From Sinimarinibacterium arenosum (GTDB taxonomy: Bacteria; Pseudomonadota; Gammaproteobacteria; Nevskiales; Nevskiaceae), in contig NZ_SUKF01000005.1 of the NCBI RefSeq assembly GCF_005047655.1, positions 124,001 through 188,000 on the forward strand: a stretch of DNA of 64,000 nucleotides. Direction: 5' to 3'. The notes beneath the pieces were generated by a model. It searched no databases and had not been told where the DNA came from. It saw only the letters and a list, made by a program, of their open reading frames with translations. Both the position numbers and the translations under genes were made by a program. Every line of letters starts with the position of its first letter. Position 1 is the first letter of the stretch. Below are positions 19,229 through 28,865 of the stretch, in pieces.

Positions 19229-19259
19229 AAAAAAGCCCGCGTCGTTACCGACGCGGGCT
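19229..19259 (-). terminator. intrinsic terminator of the RND/ArsR operon
   Basis: Arms AGCCCGCGTCG (19234-19244) and CGACGCGGGCT (19249-19259) with a 4-base loop. Read on the minus strand the hairpin is followed by six U (AAAAAA at 19229-19234 on the plus strand), a textbook intrinsic terminator for the leftward RND operon. It also lies directly behind the TonB receptor gene and may act in both directions. Confidence 0.85.
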
Positions 19260-19331
19260 CGTACTTTCGGGATCCCGGGGAACGGGGGAGAGACCGGGAC
19301 GAATCCGAAAACCTGGACTCCGGAGCAGAGC

Positions 19332-22300
19332 CTATCCGGGCTCTGTCTCCGGCGCTGCCTGATAGCGATACGCGTAATAGACGACCGGAATCACGAACAA
19401 GGTCAGGATCGTCGACACGAAGATGCCGAAGATCAGCGACACCGCCAGTCCGCTGAAGATGGGGTCGTCGAGAATGAACATCGCGCCCAGCATTGCCGCC
19501 AGTCCGGTCAGGGCAATGGGCCGTGCGCGGATCGCGCCGGCACGGATCACCGCATCCTGCAGGCTGCGCCCCTGCGCGACTTCCTGCTGGATGAAATCGA
19601 CCAGCAGGATCGAGTTGCGCACGATGATGCCCGCCAGCGCGATCATGCCGATCATCGACGTCGCGGTGAACTGCTTACCCAGCAAGGCGTGCCCCGGCAT
19701 GATGCCGATCATCGTCAACGGAATCGGCGCCATGATGATCAGCGGGATCGAATACGACCGGAACTGCGCGACGACCAGCAGATAGATCAGCACCAGCCCG
19801 ACCGCGTAGGCCGCGCCCATGTCACGGAAGGTTTCATAGGTGATCTGCCACTCGCCGTCCCACTTCAGACTCCAGTTGACCGGCAACTCCGGCTGCTGGG
19901 TCAGATAGGTGTCGATGCGACGACCGTCGATCGGCGTCTCGGACAAGCGCGAGGCGATGTCGGCCATGCCGTACAGCGGTGAGTCGAGTGCGCCGGCCAG
20001 ATCGCCGGTCACCATCACCATCGGCAGCAGATCCTTGTGATAGATCGTGGTTTCGCGCGTCGAAGGCACAAAGCGCGCGACCTCGGAGATCGGCACCAGA
20101 CTGCCGCTGCTGGAGCGCACGCGCAGGCTCTTCAGAGCGTTCAGATCGGCCTTGTCGCCCGGGGTGAACTCCAAGCGCACCGGCACCGGATAGCGGCTGT
20201 TGTCGTCATGCAGATAAGACACATCGGCCCCACCGAGCACCGCAGCCAGTGCGTCTGCCACGGTGGTCTGTGCAACCCCCAGCTGGGCCGCACGCGAACG
20301 GTCAACCACGACTATCCACTTCTGCTGCGGCGCTTCCAGCGTATCGTCGATGTCGACAATGTCCGGCGTCGACTCGAACACTGCACGCACCTGGCGCGCA
20401 ACATCGGCCTGACGCGCATGATCCAGACCATAGATCTCTGCCACGATCGGAGAGAGCACCGGCGGTCCCGGCGGCACTTCGACGATCTTGACGTTAGCGC
20501 CCATGGCCTGCCCGATCTTCTGCAGAGGACCGCGCACCGCCAGCGCGATCTCGTGCGACTTGCGCGAGCGCTCATGCTTGTCCAGCAGGGTGACCTGCAG
20601 ATCGCCCTGATAGGGCTCGGAGCGCAGGTAATACTGCCGCACCAGTCCGTTGAAGTTGATCGGACTCGCCGCGCCGGCATAGCTCTGCCAGTGCAACACT
20701 TCCGGCACACGGTCCAGTTCCACACCCAGTGCATCCAGCACCGCCTGGGTCTGCTCGAGGGTCGTGCCTTCGGGCATGTCGACCACCACCTGGAACTCGG
20801 ACTTGTTGTCCAGCGGCAGCATCTTCAGCACCACCAGCTTGACCGCGGCCAGCCCCATCGAGGCGCTGATCAGCAGCAGGATCGACGCCAGCAGCGCAAC
20901 GCGCTTGCCTCGGCCCTGCGCGCCGTTAAGAAACGGCGTCATCGCACGGCGGAACAGCTGCATCAGACGACCGTCGTTCTCCTCGGCTTCGGCATGGCCG
21001 TGCGCGTCGGCATGGCTGAGCTTGAGGAACACGCGGCGATACAGCCACGGCGTGAACACGAACGCCACCGCCAGCGAGATCACCATACCCATGCTGGCGT
21101 TGATCGGAATCGGCGCCATGTACGGACCCATCAGCCCGCTGACAAATGCCATCGGCAGCAGCGCTGCGATGACCGTGAACGTGGCCAGGATCGTCGGCCC
21201 GCCGACTTCATCAACCGCCGGCGGAATCGCCTCGGTCAAGGACTTGCCGCCAAGCTGCATGTGGCGATGAATGTTCTCGACCACGACGATGGCGTCGTCG
21301 ACCAGAATGCCGATCGAGAAAATCAGTGCGAACAAGGACACACGGTTCAGCGTGAATCCCCAGGCCCATGATGCGAACAGCGTCGCCGCCAGCGTCACCA
21401 CCACCGCCGCACCGACGACGAAGGATTCACGCCGCCCCAGCGTCAGCCACACCAGCAGAACCACCGATGCGGTGGCGAAGATCAATTTCTTGATCAGCGT
21501 CTGCGCCTTGTCGTTGGCGGTCTGGCCGTAGTTACGCGTTTCGGTCACGTGCACGCCGGCGGGAATCGCAACGCCTTCGAGCGCCTGCACCCGCTGCATC
21601 ACCTGATCGGCCACCTTGACCGCATTGGTCCCGGGCTTCTTCGAGATCGCAACCGTCACCGCCGGATACTGACCCGCGGGGCCCAGCCCCGACGTCGCAC
21701 CGACCGCGGTCACGCCCATGCGCACGTACTGCTTCGGATCGTCGGCACCAACACGGACATCAGCGACGTCACGCAGATACACCGGTGCGCCGTTGCGCAT
21801 GCCGACGACCATATCCGCAACTTCTTCCGGCCGCGTCATGAAATCACCGGCCTGCACCAGAATCTCGCGGTTGTCGGCGGAGTAGCTGCCGGCGTCACGC
21901 GAATCGTTGGACGCGGCCAATGCCGAACTGAGATCGTTGGTGTCGAGTCCGTAGCCGGCCAGACGCTGCGGGTCGAGCAGCACATGCACGACCCGGTCCG
22001 GACCACCGAGGGTCTCGATATCACGCGTGCCCGGCACGCGCTGCAATTCGGTTTCCAGCGAGTGAGCAATCCGCAGCAACTCATTGCCGGCAATCGCGTC
22101 ATCCTCGCTCCACAGGGTCAGCGAGACGATCGGCACATCATCGATGCCCTTGGGCTTGATCAGCGCCTGACCGACACCGAGATTCGCCGGCAGCCAGTCC
22201 TGATTCGAATACATCGCGTTGTACAGACGCACGATCGCTTCGGTGCGCGGCTGGCCGACCTTGAACTGCACGGTCAACACGCTCATGCCGGGACGCGACG

Positions 22301-22604
22301 CCGAATAGATGTGCTCTACACCTTCGATTTCGGCAAAGATCTGTTCCGCCCGCGACGACACCAGCGTCTCGACTTCCTTCGCGGTTGCGCCGGGAAACGG
22401 AATGAATACGTTGGCGAAGGTGACGTCGATCTGCGGCTCTTCTTCCCGCGGCGTCACCAGAACCGCGAACAGCCCCATCAGCAACGCGACCAGCGCCAGC
22501 AAAGGCGTGATCTCGGTGGTGAGGAAGCGCTTGGCGATGCCGCCCGACACGCCCAGCGGGCGGTCGTCCTGATTCAAGTCCGGCTTCTGATCCATGTCGC
22601 TCAC
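19332..22604 (-). CDS. RND-family efflux permease
   Basis: 1090 residues with the RND layout: a first membrane helix (about 30-52), a large periplasmic porter loop, helices 2-6 around residue 370-560, a second periplasmic loop, and helices 8-12 to the end. The proton-relay helix 4 region [17 protein letters not shown] carries the Asp pair of this family. The sequence groups with drug/anion-type AcrB relatives ([25 protein letters not shown]) rather than with CzcA, which would show other helix 4 residues. It is the last gene of an operon headed by the SqrR/BigR-type sensor, so export of a sulfur species or of a compound made toxic by sulfide is inferred. No outer-membrane channel gene is adjacent. 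Confidence 0.92.
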   Translation of the reverse strand: MSDMDQKPDLNQDDRPLGVSGGIAKRFLTTEITPLLALVALLMGLFAVLVTPREEEPQIDVTFANVFIPFPGATAKEVETLVSSRAEQIFAEIEGVEHIYSASRPGMSVLTVQFKVGQPRTEAIVRLYNAMYSNQDWLPANLGVGQALIKPKGIDDVPIVSLTLWSEDDAIAGNELLRIAHSLETELQRVPGTRDIETLGGPDRVVHVLLDPQRLAGYGLDTNDLSSALAASNDSRDAGSYSADNREILVQAGDFMTRPEEVADMVVGMRNGAPVYLRDVADVRVGADDPKQYVRMGVTAVGATSGLGPAGQYPAVTVAISKKPGTNAVKVADQVMQRVQALEGVAIPAGVHVTETRNYGQTANDKAQTLIKKLIFATASVVLLVWLTLGRRESFVVGAAVVVTLAATLFASWAWGFTLNRVSLFALIFSIGILVDDAIVVVENIHRHMQLGGKSLTEAIPPAVDEVGGPTILATFTVIAALLPMAFVSGLMGPYMAPIPINASMGMVISLAVAFVFTPWLYRRVFLKLSHADAHGHAEAEENDGRLMQLFRRAMTPFLNGAQGRGKRVALLASILLLISASMGLAAVKLVVLKMLPLDNKSEFQVVVDMPEGTTLEQTQAVLDALGVELDRVPEVLHWQSYAGAASPINFNGLVRQYYLRSEPYQGDLQVTLLDKHERSRKSHEIALAVRGPLQKIGQAMGANVKIVEVPPGPPVLSPIVAEIYGLDHARQADVARQVRAVFESTPDIVDIDDTLEAPQQKWIVVVDRSRAAQLGVAQTTVADALAAVLGGADVSYLHDDNSRYPVPVRLEFTPGDKADLNALKSLRVRSSSGSLVPISEVARFVPSTRETTIYHKDLLPMVMVTGDLAGALDSPLYGMADIASRLSETPIDGRRIDTYLTQQPELPVNWSLKWDGEWQITYETFRDMGAAYAVGLVLIYLLVVAQFRSYSIPLIIMAPIPLTMIGIMPGHALLGKQFTATSMIGMIALAGIIVRNSILLVDFIQQEVAQGRSLQDAVIRAGAIRARPIALTGLAAMLGAMFILDDPIFSGLAVSLIFGIFVSTILTLFVIPVVYYAYRYQAAPETEPG

Positions 22605-23716
22605 GCGCCGTTCTTCAGACGCTGCGCCGCAGCAACCGGATCGAGCGCGACACGCTCGCCCTCGGTGAGGCCGGCCAGTACCGGGATGCGTCCGTCGACC
22701 GACGGACTGCCGACGCGCACATAGCGCAGCGACGGCGGCTGACCGTCGGCCAGCACATAGACCGCCGTCAGCTCACTGCGCCGCACCAGGGCCGACGGCG
22801 GCAGCAAAAGCGCCTGACGTTCGTCACGCACGAAGGCAACCTTCACCAGGGTCCCGGGAAACACCGCCTGCTTGGCGCCGTAGTCGCCTTCGGGCAAGGT
22901 CACCAGCACACGGAAGGTATGCGTATCCGCATCCGCCGCCGGCGGGATCCGCAGTTCAGCGGCCTCGACACTGCTGCCGTCGGGCAGAATCACCCGCGCC
23001 TGCTTGCGCGCATGCACCGCGCCGATTTCCTGCTGCGGCACTTCAACCACTGCACGCAGATGCTCCAGTGACAGGCCGGTCATGATCGGACTACCGACCG
23101 TCGCAGTTTCGCCGACCTCGATGTGTCGCGCGACGACGATACCGGAGTACGGCGCACGCACCACCGTATGGGTTAGCTGCTCGGCCGACTCGTTCAACGC
23201 CGCGCGGGCCGACTCAACCTGTGCACGCACCGACTTCAAGGCCGCCGTGGCCTTGTCGAGCGCCGCCTTCGACAGAACGCCGCGCGCAGTCAGATCCTTG
23301 ACCCGCTGGTATTCGGACTGCGCATCGGCCAGACGCGCCTCGGCTTCGCGCACGGAGGCTTCCGCGCTTGATGTGCGAGCCTGCTGTTCGGTCGCACGCA
23401 GCCGTGCGATCACCTGCCCCTTCTCGACGTAGTCGCCCACGTCGACGGCAATTTCCTCGACCCGCGCGTTGGTCTGCGCTGCCACCGTTGCCTGGAACAC
23501 GGCTTCGAGTGTCGCGTCGAACCGCGCCTCGTCGGCAACAGCCTCGCGTTTGACGACGGCACTGCTCAGCGCGCTGTCGGCCGTGTCGGTCGCCGCTGTC
23601 GGCGCGGGCGCTTCGGACGACGAACATGCCGAAAGCATCGCGACCCAGGCCGCGACCGCAGCAATACGCAGCCGACGATTCCGGATCGCAGCATGATCCA
23701 TCGGGGGCTTGTTCAT
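22601..23716 (-). CDS. RND efflux periplasmic adaptor (membrane fusion) lipoprotein
   Basis: 371 residues. The lipobox LSAC (Cys about 31) anchors it to a membrane. The lipoyl half-motifs (VGDYVEKGQVIARL and APYSGIVVARHIEVGETATVG) flank an alpha-helical hairpin (about residues 105-170, EQQARTSSAEASVREAEARLADAQSEYQRV). A beta-barrel domain (VEVPQQEIGAVHARKQARV) and a membrane-proximal domain follow. Its stop overlaps the start of the permease by four bases, and its start lies nine bases after the DUF2892 gene. It couples the RND permease to an outer-membrane channel that must be encoded elsewhere. Confidence 0.92.
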   Translation of the reverse strand: MNKPPMDHAAIRNRRLRIAAVAAWVAMLSACSSSEAPAPTAATDTADSALSSAVVKREAVADEARFDATLEAVFQATVAAQTNARVEEIAVDVGDYVEKGQVIARLRATEQQARTSSAEASVREAEARLADAQSEYQRVKDLTARGVLSKAALDKATAALKSVRAQVESARAALNESAEQLTHTVVRAPYSGIVVARHIEVGETATVGSPIMTGLSLEHLRAVVEVPQQEIGAVHARKQARVILPDGSSVEAAELRIPPAADADTHTFRVLVTLPEGDYGAKQAVFPGTLVKVAFVRDERQALLLPPSALVRRSELTAVYVLADGQPPSLRYVRVGSPSVDGRIPVLAGLTEGERVALDPVAAAQRLKNGA

Positions 23717-23725
23717 GGCGATCGC

Positions 23726-23953
23726 TCAGCCTGCTTTTGCCGTGGGGCAAAACGCCGCCCCGGACTTCACGCCGAGCTTGGCCAGAATCGATGCCATCGG
23801 GCAGAAGCCGGTGAACGAAGACTGCAGCAGGTTGGCACCGACAAAGGCCGTGAACCACAGCCAGTTGACGCTGTGAATCTGCGACAGCGCCACCGACACC
23901 AGAATGAACAGGCCCGCGACGCGGAACACCAGCTTGTCGATATTGAGGTTCAT
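23726..23953 (-). CDS. DUF2892 (YgaP-like membrane domain) protein
   Basis: 75 residues from the ATG at 23953 ([14 protein letters not shown]). Two hydrophobic segments ([17 protein letters not shown] and [27 protein letters not shown]) with the conserved GFCP motif near the second helix match the DUF2892 family. That domain also forms the membrane part of rhodanese YgaP, and stand-alone copies are common in sulfur-related operons. Two cysteines (in GFCPM and AAFCPT) are candidates for persulfide binding. It is the third gene of the leftward sulfide-responsive operon. Confidence 0.85.
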   Translation of the reverse strand: MNLNIDKLVFRVAGLFILVSVALSQIHSVNWLWFTAFVGANLLQSSFTGFCPMASILAKLGVKSGAAFCPTAKAG

Positions 23954-24038
23954 GACAATTCCTCGATCAGAAAATGAGAATTTGGGCACGGTGACGGCAG
24001 CCGCATCGTCGGGGCTACCGTCACCGCAACACGGAGGT

Positions 24039-24491
24039 TCAGCCGCCGAGAAGCTGGCGGACCACCGGCTCCATCGCCTTGAGGCCGTGCGCGCGACCAT
24101 CCTCGATGGCGGCTTCAACGGACTTGCCTTCGACGAAGTGCGCCTTCAGGGCGAACAGCGCACCAACGCGGTTACCGCTGGCGCAATGCACCAGAATCGG
24201 CCCGCAGCAGGTGTCAGCAACGGCAGCAGCCAGCGCCTTCGCATTTTCCACCGACAGGTCGGCGGCGCCGGCGATCGGAATGTTGATGTAGTCCATGCCC
24301 AGCTGTTTGACGATCTCGCCCTCGTTGTATCCGGGGGTCTCGCCCGGCGGGCACAGATTGACGATCTTGCGCACGCCCTTTTCCTTGGCTTCCATCAACT
24401 GCTCAGGCTTCGGGTGCCCGCCGGTGCACAGACCGGTCCCCGGCGTGCAGAAGTTGGGAATGTCGAGCCAGATTTCCTGGGAAGTGCTCAT
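24039..24491 (-). CDS. DUF442 protein-tyrosine-phosphatase-like (Blh N-domain type) protein
   Basis: 150 residues. The active-site loop HCASGNRVG fits the Cys-x5-Arg phosphatase/sulfurtransferase signature, and [28 protein letters not shown] near the N-terminus is typical of DUF442. In related bacteria this domain is fused or adjacent to persulfide dioxygenases and regulated by BigR, and a sulfur transferase role has been proposed. It is the second gene of the leftward operon, 36 bases after the ArsR-type sensor. Additional cysteines at [11 protein letters not shown] and TCCGP could carry sulfane sulfur. Confidence 0.85.
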   Translation of the reverse strand: MSTSQEIWLDIPNFCTPGTGLCTGGHPKPEQLMEAKEKGVRKIVNLCPPGETPGYNEGEIVKQLGMDYINIPIAGAADLSVENAKALAAAVADTCCGPILVHCASGNRVGALFALKAHFVEGKSVEAAIEDGRAHGLKAMEPVVRQLLGG

Positions 24492-24527
24492 GTCGATGTG
24501 CTCCTGATCGTTGTTAGTGAAACTGAA

Positions 24528-24881
24528 CTAGCGCCGCGCGCCGCAGCAATAAAGATCGTGAACCAGCCGGACGACCTGCAGTGCAGGACCATCGATCACG
24601 CTGTAATAAATCGTTTGCGCCTCACGGCGCGTCTGTACCAATCCGTCCTCGCGCAGTACCGCCAGATGCTGCGACAGCGCCGACTGCGACAACGGCACGC
24701 GCTCGTTCAGCACGCGCACCGATGTTTCGCCTTCCGACAGCGCGCACAGGATCATCAGGCGGTGTTCATTGCCCAAGGTCTTGAGCAGATGCGCCGCACG
24801 CCCGGCATGCTGGGCCATCTCGTCCGGATCAAGCGACGACGACTGCTCCGCCTGCTGTGATCGCCTTGACACCATCGTCAT
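24528..24881 (-). CDS. bigR: ArsR-family sulfane-sulfur sensor, SqrR/BigR type
   Basis: 117 residues, a winged-helix repressor. LLKTLGNEHRLMILCAL carries Cys46, the recognition helix is SQSALSQHLAVLREDGLV, and the C-terminal helix ends HDLYCCGARR with Cys112 and Cys113. The spacing between Cys46 and Cys112 is 66 residues, the same as between the two sensing cysteines (41 and 107) of SqrR; in that family per- or tetrasulfide formation between them releases DNA. It heads the leftward DUF442/DUF2892/RND operon. A TTAG-N6-CTAA palindrome lies 22 bases upstream of its start, consistent with autoregulation and control of the divergent sqr gene. Confidence 0.9.
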   Translation of the reverse strand: MTMVSRRSQQAEQSSSLDPDEMAQHAGRAAHLLKTLGNEHRLMILCALSEGETSVRVLNERVPLSQSALSQHLAVLREDGLVQTRREAQTIYYSVIDGPALQVVRLVHDLYCCGARR

Positions 24882-24900
24882 TTTGAATCACCATTTGCTA

Positions 24901-24920
24901 AATTAGCTTTGCCTAATATA
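24901..24920. promoter_or_regulatory. putative SqrR/BigR operator in the bigR-sqr divergent region
   Basis: The core TTAG-CTTTGC-CTAA (24903-24916) is an inverted repeat in an AT-rich patch (AATTAGCTTTGCCTAATATA). The TAATAT at its right edge could be part of a -10 element. The same TTAG-N6-CTAA pattern precedes the peroxiredoxin operon and the tauE/dioxygenase pair. Confidence 0.7.
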
Positions 24921-25062
24921 TAGGGTTTGCAGTAACGGATGCAAGCATGAGCGATCCGGCTGCCGATGCGACTGACGTACGTCATCGCGCCGGAGTCGCC
25001 GTCACCACATGCTCTGCTGCGCGCCGCGTCAGGTTCGGCACACGACAGAGGAGCAACAACAA

Positions 25063-26343
25063 ATGGCACATATCGTCATCATGGGTGCAGGACTCGGCGG
25101 CACTCCCGCCGCGTACGATCTGCGCCGCGAACTGGGGCCTGAGCACAAGGTCACCGTGGTCAACAGTCAGGATCACTTCCAGTTCACCCCTTCGAATCCC
25201 TGGGTTGCCGTGGGCTGGCGTACCGGCCCCCAGATCATCGTGCCGCTGGCCGAACCGTTCAAGCGCAAGGGTATCGACTTCATCGCCCAGGCAGTCACCA
25301 GCATCGACCCCGAAGGCAACAAGCTGACGCTGGCCGACGGCGCCACCCTGAATTACGACTATCTGCTCATCACCACGGGCCCCAAGCTCGCATTCGAGGA
25401 AATTCCGGGGCTCGGACCGCACGGCGGCTTCACGCAGTCAGTCTGCACCACCCCCCACGCCGAAGAGGCCTGGGTCGCGTACCAGAAGTTTCTCGACAAT
25501 CCGGGGCCGGTCATTGTCGGCGCTGCACAGGGTGCAAGCTGCTTCGGCCCCGCTTACGAAACCGTGATGATCATTGATGCCGACCTGCGCAAGCGCAAAC
25601 TGCGGCACAAGGTACCGATGACCTTCGTGACCAGCGAGCCGTATGTCGGTCACATGGGGCTGGGCGGCGTCGGCGACTCCAAAGGCATGCTGGAATCCGA
25701 GCTGCGCCAGCGCCATATCAAGTTCATCACCAACGCGAAGATTCTCGGTGTCGAGGCCGGCACCATGAACGTCGCCGAGCACGACGCCAAGGGCCAGCAG
25801 ACCGAAACGCATGCGCTGCCGTTCGCCTACAGCATGATCATTCCGGCGTTCAAGGGCGTCGATCCGGTCGCCGCCGTGAAAGAAATGTGCAATCCGCGCG
25901 GCTTTGTGATGATCGATCAGCATCAGCGCAATCCGAAGTATCCGAACATCTTCTCGGCTGGCGTCTGCGTCGCGATTCCGCCGGTGGAAGCCACGCCGGT
26001 CCCCACCGGCGCGCCGAAGACCGGCTACATGATCGAATCGATGGTCACCGCGATCGTCGAGAACATCAAAGCCGACATCGAAAAGAAACCAGCCACCGCC
26101 ACCGCCACCTGGAACGCGCTGTGCCTCGCCGACATGGGTGACACCGGCATGGCCTTCATCGCACTGCCGCAGATCCCGCCGCGCAACACCACCTGGGCCA
26201 AGAGCGGCAAGTGGGTGCATTGGGCCAAGGTCGGATTCGAGAAGTACTTCATCAGCAAGATGAAGTCGGGCAACACCGAGCCGTTCTATGAGAAATACAT
26301 CCTCAAAGCGATGGGCATTGTCCGACTGACGGGCAAGCACTAG
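25063..26343 (+). CDS. sqr: sulfide:quinone oxidoreductase, type I
   Basis: 426 residues from the ATG at 25063, preceded by AGAGGAG. The FAD-binding loop is VIMGAGLGGTPAAYDL. The three cysteines of type I SQR are present as Cys128 (SVCTTPH), Cys160 (GASCFGP) and Cys354 (NALCLADMG), numbers nearly identical to the Acidithiobacillus enzyme (128, 160, 356). PPVEATPVPTGAPKTGYMIE and the C-terminal amphipathic region FEKYFISKMK for membrane contact are also conserved. It oxidises sulfide to sulfane sulfur and reduces quinone at the cytoplasmic membrane face. Downstream genes encode a haem protein and a bd quinol oxidase, giving a complete route to oxygen. Confidence 0.96.
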   Translation: MAHIVIMGAGLGGTPAAYDLRRELGPEHKVTVVNSQDHFQFTPSNPWVAVGWRTGPQIIVPLAEPFKRKGIDFIAQAVTSIDPEGNKLTLADGATLNYDYLLITTGPKLAFEEIPGLGPHGGFTQSVCTTPHAEEAWVAYQKFLDNPGPVIVGAAQGASCFGPAYETVMIIDADLRKRKLRHKVPMTFVTSEPYVGHMGLGGVGDSKGMLESELRQRHIKFITNAKILGVEAGTMNVAEHDAKGQQTETHALPFAYSMIIPAFKGVDPVAAVKEMCNPRGFVMIDQHQRNPKYPNIFSAGVCVAIPPVEATPVPTGAPKTGYMIESMVTAIVENIKADIEKKPATATATWNALCLADMGDTGMAFIALPQIPPRNTTWAKSGKWVHWAKVGFEKYFISKMKSGNTEPFYEKYILKAMGIVRLTGKH

Positions 26344-26360
26344 CGAGGCACACTACCGGT

Positions 26361-27053
26361 ATGCCTGCCTCCCCAGACAGCCTCGCTCCACGCAATTTCG
26401 GCACCGGCCGGATGTGGAGTGATGCTCTGGGGCGGCGCCATACCGGCGCGGTATTTCTGCTGCTGGCACTGTGCACGAGTCCAGTGAATGCAACAGGCGC
26501 GGAGCCTGACGCAGCAACCTCTGCCAGCGTCGCTGCCATGACGTCGGCACCCACCGCGCCTGCCGATACACGGCCGTCTCAGGGAAGCGAGCTGTCGGCT
26601 CAGCTCGGCAAGCAACTCAAACAGACCTTGCAGTCGGCCATGGCCGACGGTGGACCGGTCGCCGCGATCGACGTCTGTCAGCTGCAGGCACCGGCGATTG
26701 CCGCAACCATTGCGACGCCCGGCATCCACGTCGGTCGCACTGCCTTGCGTGTGCGCAATTCCAACAACGCGCCGGACCCGGCGCAGATCAAGATCCTGCA
26801 GGACTTCGAGCGCCGACTCAGCGCAGGCGAGTCCGCCGAGACGATCGAGCAGTTCGACAGCGCCGACGACGGCAGCGCGCGCTACATGAAGGCGATCGTC
26901 ACACAGCCGTTGTGCACCACCTGCCACGGCACCGAATTACCCCCTGAAATTGCTGCGGCCATTACGCAGCGCTATCCAAACGACGCAGCGGTCGGCTTCG
27001 CGCCGGGCAGTCTGCGCGGCGCATTTGTTGTCGAGTGGTCGTCTTCGCAATAG
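26361..27053 (+). CDS. DUF3365 (Tll0287-like) c-type haem protein
   Basis: 230 residues if started at 26361; an ATG at 26412 is also possible. A hydrophobic export segment (TGAVFLLLALCTSPVNA) is followed by an Ala/Thr/Pro-rich linker and the DUF3365 core (AAIDVCQLQAPAIA and RVRNSNNAPDPAQIKILQDFE). The single haem-binding site CTTCH lies at 185-189. Members are periplasmic monohaem proteins, alone or as sensor domains. Its place between sqr and the cytochrome bd genes, with only 17 and 21 bases to its neighbours, suggests a role in redox sensing or electron flow with sulfide oxidation; which one is unknown. Confidence 0.82.
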   Translation: MPASPDSLAPRNFGTGRMWSDALGRRHTGAVFLLLALCTSPVNATGAEPDAATSASVAAMTSAPTAPADTRPSQGSELSAQLGKQLKQTLQSAMADGGPVAAIDVCQLQAPAIAATIATPGIHVGRTALRVRNSNNAPDPAQIKILQDFERRLSAGESAETIEQFDSADDGSARYMKAIVTQPLCTTCHGTELPPEIAAAITQRYPNDAAVGFAPGSLRGAFVVEWSSSQ

Positions 27054-27074
27054 ACCACGGTTGAGGTCCGCTTC

Positions 27075-27284
27075 ATGAGTACTGCACGCCAAACCAAATG
27101 GCGGGCTCAGCTGCGTCAACAGATCGGCTGGACTTTGCTGATCAAGTTGATGGCACTGATCGCGCTGTGGGCTCTGTTCTTTTCGCCCGAGCACCGCGTC
27201 GCTGTTTCTGACGACAGCGTACAGAGCCTGCTGATCCCCGCTGCTCCTTCCCCCGCCCCTTCACCCGGAGTGTCCGATGACTGA
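27075..27284 (+). CDS. cydP: cytochrome bd small subunit CydP-like protein
   Basis: 69 residues with one membrane helix (WTLLIKLMALIALWALFFSP). The pattern of a basic N-terminus, IKLMALIALWALFF and then a charged EHRV segment is what I know from the putative small subunit CydP encoded directly before cydA in many proteobacteria. The Pro/Ala/Ser-rich C-terminal tail is probably variable. The reading frame overlaps the cydA start by eight bases, indicating coupled translation. Confidence 0.75.
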   Translation: MSTARQTKWRAQLRQQIGWTLLIKLMALIALWALFFSPEHRVAVSDDSVQSLLIPAAPSPAPSPGVSDD

Positions 27285-28851
27285 CATGACCGTGGTCGAC
27301 CTGTCACGACTGCAGTTTGCGCTGACCGCGCTGTACCACTTCCTGTTTGTGCCCTTGACGTTGGGTCTGTCGCTGCTGCTGGCGATCATGGAAAGCGTCT
27401 ACGTCATGACCGGCCGCGACATCTGGCGCCAGATGACCAAATTCTGGGGCGTGCTGTTCGGCATCAACTTCGCGATGGGCGTGGCCACCGGCATCACGAT
27501 GGAGTTCCAGTTCGGCACCAACTGGGCCTACTACTCGCACTACGTCGGCGACATCTTCGGCGCACCGCTGGCGATCGAAGGCCTGATGGCATTCTTCCTC
27601 GAATCGACCTTCGTCGGCCTGTTCTTCTTCGGCTGGGACCGCCTGTCGCGCGTCGGCCATTTGGTCGTGACCTGGCTGGTGGCGATCGGCTCCAATCTGT
27701 CCGCGCTGTGGATTCTGATTGCCAACGCCTGGATGCAGAACCCGGTCGGCTCGGAGTTCAACTTCGAGACCATGCGCATGGAGCTGACCTCCTTCGGCGA
27801 GGTCATCTTCAATCCAGTCGCGCAGTCCAAGTTCGTGCATACGGTGTCGGCCGGCTATGTCACCGGCTCGGTCTTCGTGCTCGCCGTCAGCGCGTGGTAT
27901 CTGCTCAAGGGCCGCAACATCGAGTTCGCCAAGCGCTCGATGACCGTGGCGGCTTCGTTCGGTCTGGCCTCGGCCCTGTCGGTCGTGGTGCTGGGCGATG
28001 AGTCCGGCTACACCGCGAGCGAAAACCAGAAGATGAAGATCGCCGCCATCGAGGCCGCGTGGGAAACCGAGCCACCTCCGGCGGACTTCACGCTGGTTGG
28101 CATCCCGAGTCTCGAAGACCGCAAGACGCATTACGAGGTCAAGATTCCGTACGCTCTGGGCCTGATCGCGACACGTTCGATCGACAAGGAAGTCCCCGGC
28201 ATTCTGGAACTGGTCGGACACGCCGAGAAGCGCATCGCGTCCGGCATCGTCGCGCACGAGTCCCTGCAGGAGCTGCGCAGAAATCCGGACGACGCGCAGG
28301 CGCGGGCCACCTTCGACCAGCACAAGGACGATCTCGGCTACGGCCTGCTGCTGCTGCGCTATACCGACAACCCGGCCACCGCGACGCAGGAACAGATTGA
28401 TCAGGCTGCGTGGTCGACCGTGCCCAACGTGCCGGTGCTGTTCTGGGTATTCCGCCTGATGGTCGCCCTGGGCTTCTACTTCATCGCGCTGTTCGCCGTC
28501 GCATTCTGGTTCGCCTCGACCCACCGCCTGCAACGCCATCGCTGGTTCCTGAAGGCGGCGCTGCTGACCCTGCCGCTGCCGTGGATCGCGGCCGAGCTGG
28601 GCTGGATCGTCGCCGAGTACGGGCGTCAGCCATGGTCGATCGAAGGCGTGCTGCCGACCTTCCTCGGCGTCTCACCGGGAACGGCCACTAACGTCGCACT
28701 CAGTCTCGCTGGCTTCGTGCTGTTCTACACCACGCTGGCGATCGTCGATGTGTTTCTGATGACGCGTTCGATCCGCAAAGGACCGGACGGTCTCGGCCAT
28801 TGGCCCGCTGGAGCCGACCCCACCACCCCGACTGCCGTCCCGGCGCACTGA
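27277..28851 (+). CDS. cydA: cytochrome bd ubiquinol oxidase subunit I
   Basis: 524 residues. The haem ligands of the E. coli enzyme (His19, His186, Met393) correspond to His21 (ALYHFLFVP), His188 (KFVHTVSAGY) and Met395 (VFRLMVALG). The GRQPWSIEGVLPT motif and the quinol-binding Q loop between helices VI and VII are present, and the length equals the E. coli form (522), so this is the bd-I type and not the cyanide-insensitive short-loop form. It oxidises quinol and reduces oxygen to water. bd oxidases tolerate sulfide, which explains placement behind sqr. A start three codons later (27286) is possible. Confidence 0.96.
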   Translation: MTDMTVVDLSRLQFALTALYHFLFVPLTLGLSLLLAIMESVYVMTGRDIWRQMTKFWGVLFGINFAMGVATGITMEFQFGTNWAYYSHYVGDIFGAPLAIEGLMAFFLESTFVGLFFFGWDRLSRVGHLVVTWLVAIGSNLSALWILIANAWMQNPVGSEFNFETMRMELTSFGEVIFNPVAQSKFVHTVSAGYVTGSVFVLAVSAWYLLKGRNIEFAKRSMTVAASFGLASALSVVVLGDESGYTASENQKMKIAAIEAAWETEPPPADFTLVGIPSLEDRKTHYEVKIPYALGLIATRSIDKEVPGILELVGHAEKRIASGIVAHESLQELRRNPDDAQARATFDQHKDDLGYGLLLLRYTDNPATATQEQIDQAAWSTVPNVPVLFWVFRLMVALGFYFIALFAVAFWFASTHRLQRHRWFLKAALLTLPLPWIAAELGWIVAEYGRQPWSIEGVLPTFLGVSPGTATNVALSLAGFVLFYTTLAIVDVFLMTRSIRKGPDGLGHWPAGADPTTPTAVPAH

Positions 28852-28865
28852 ACGGAGATCGATCG

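Noticed and set aside
20037-21371. 444-codon plus-strand open frame opposite the RND permease
   Set aside because: Composition rich in Arg/His/Gln with no motif; the permease on the other strand is unambiguous.
24947-25327. 126-codon plus-strand frame starting ahead of sqr
   Set aside because: It runs out of frame into sqr, is Ser/Arg/Pro-rich, and sqr has the correct start at 25063 with AGAGGAG.
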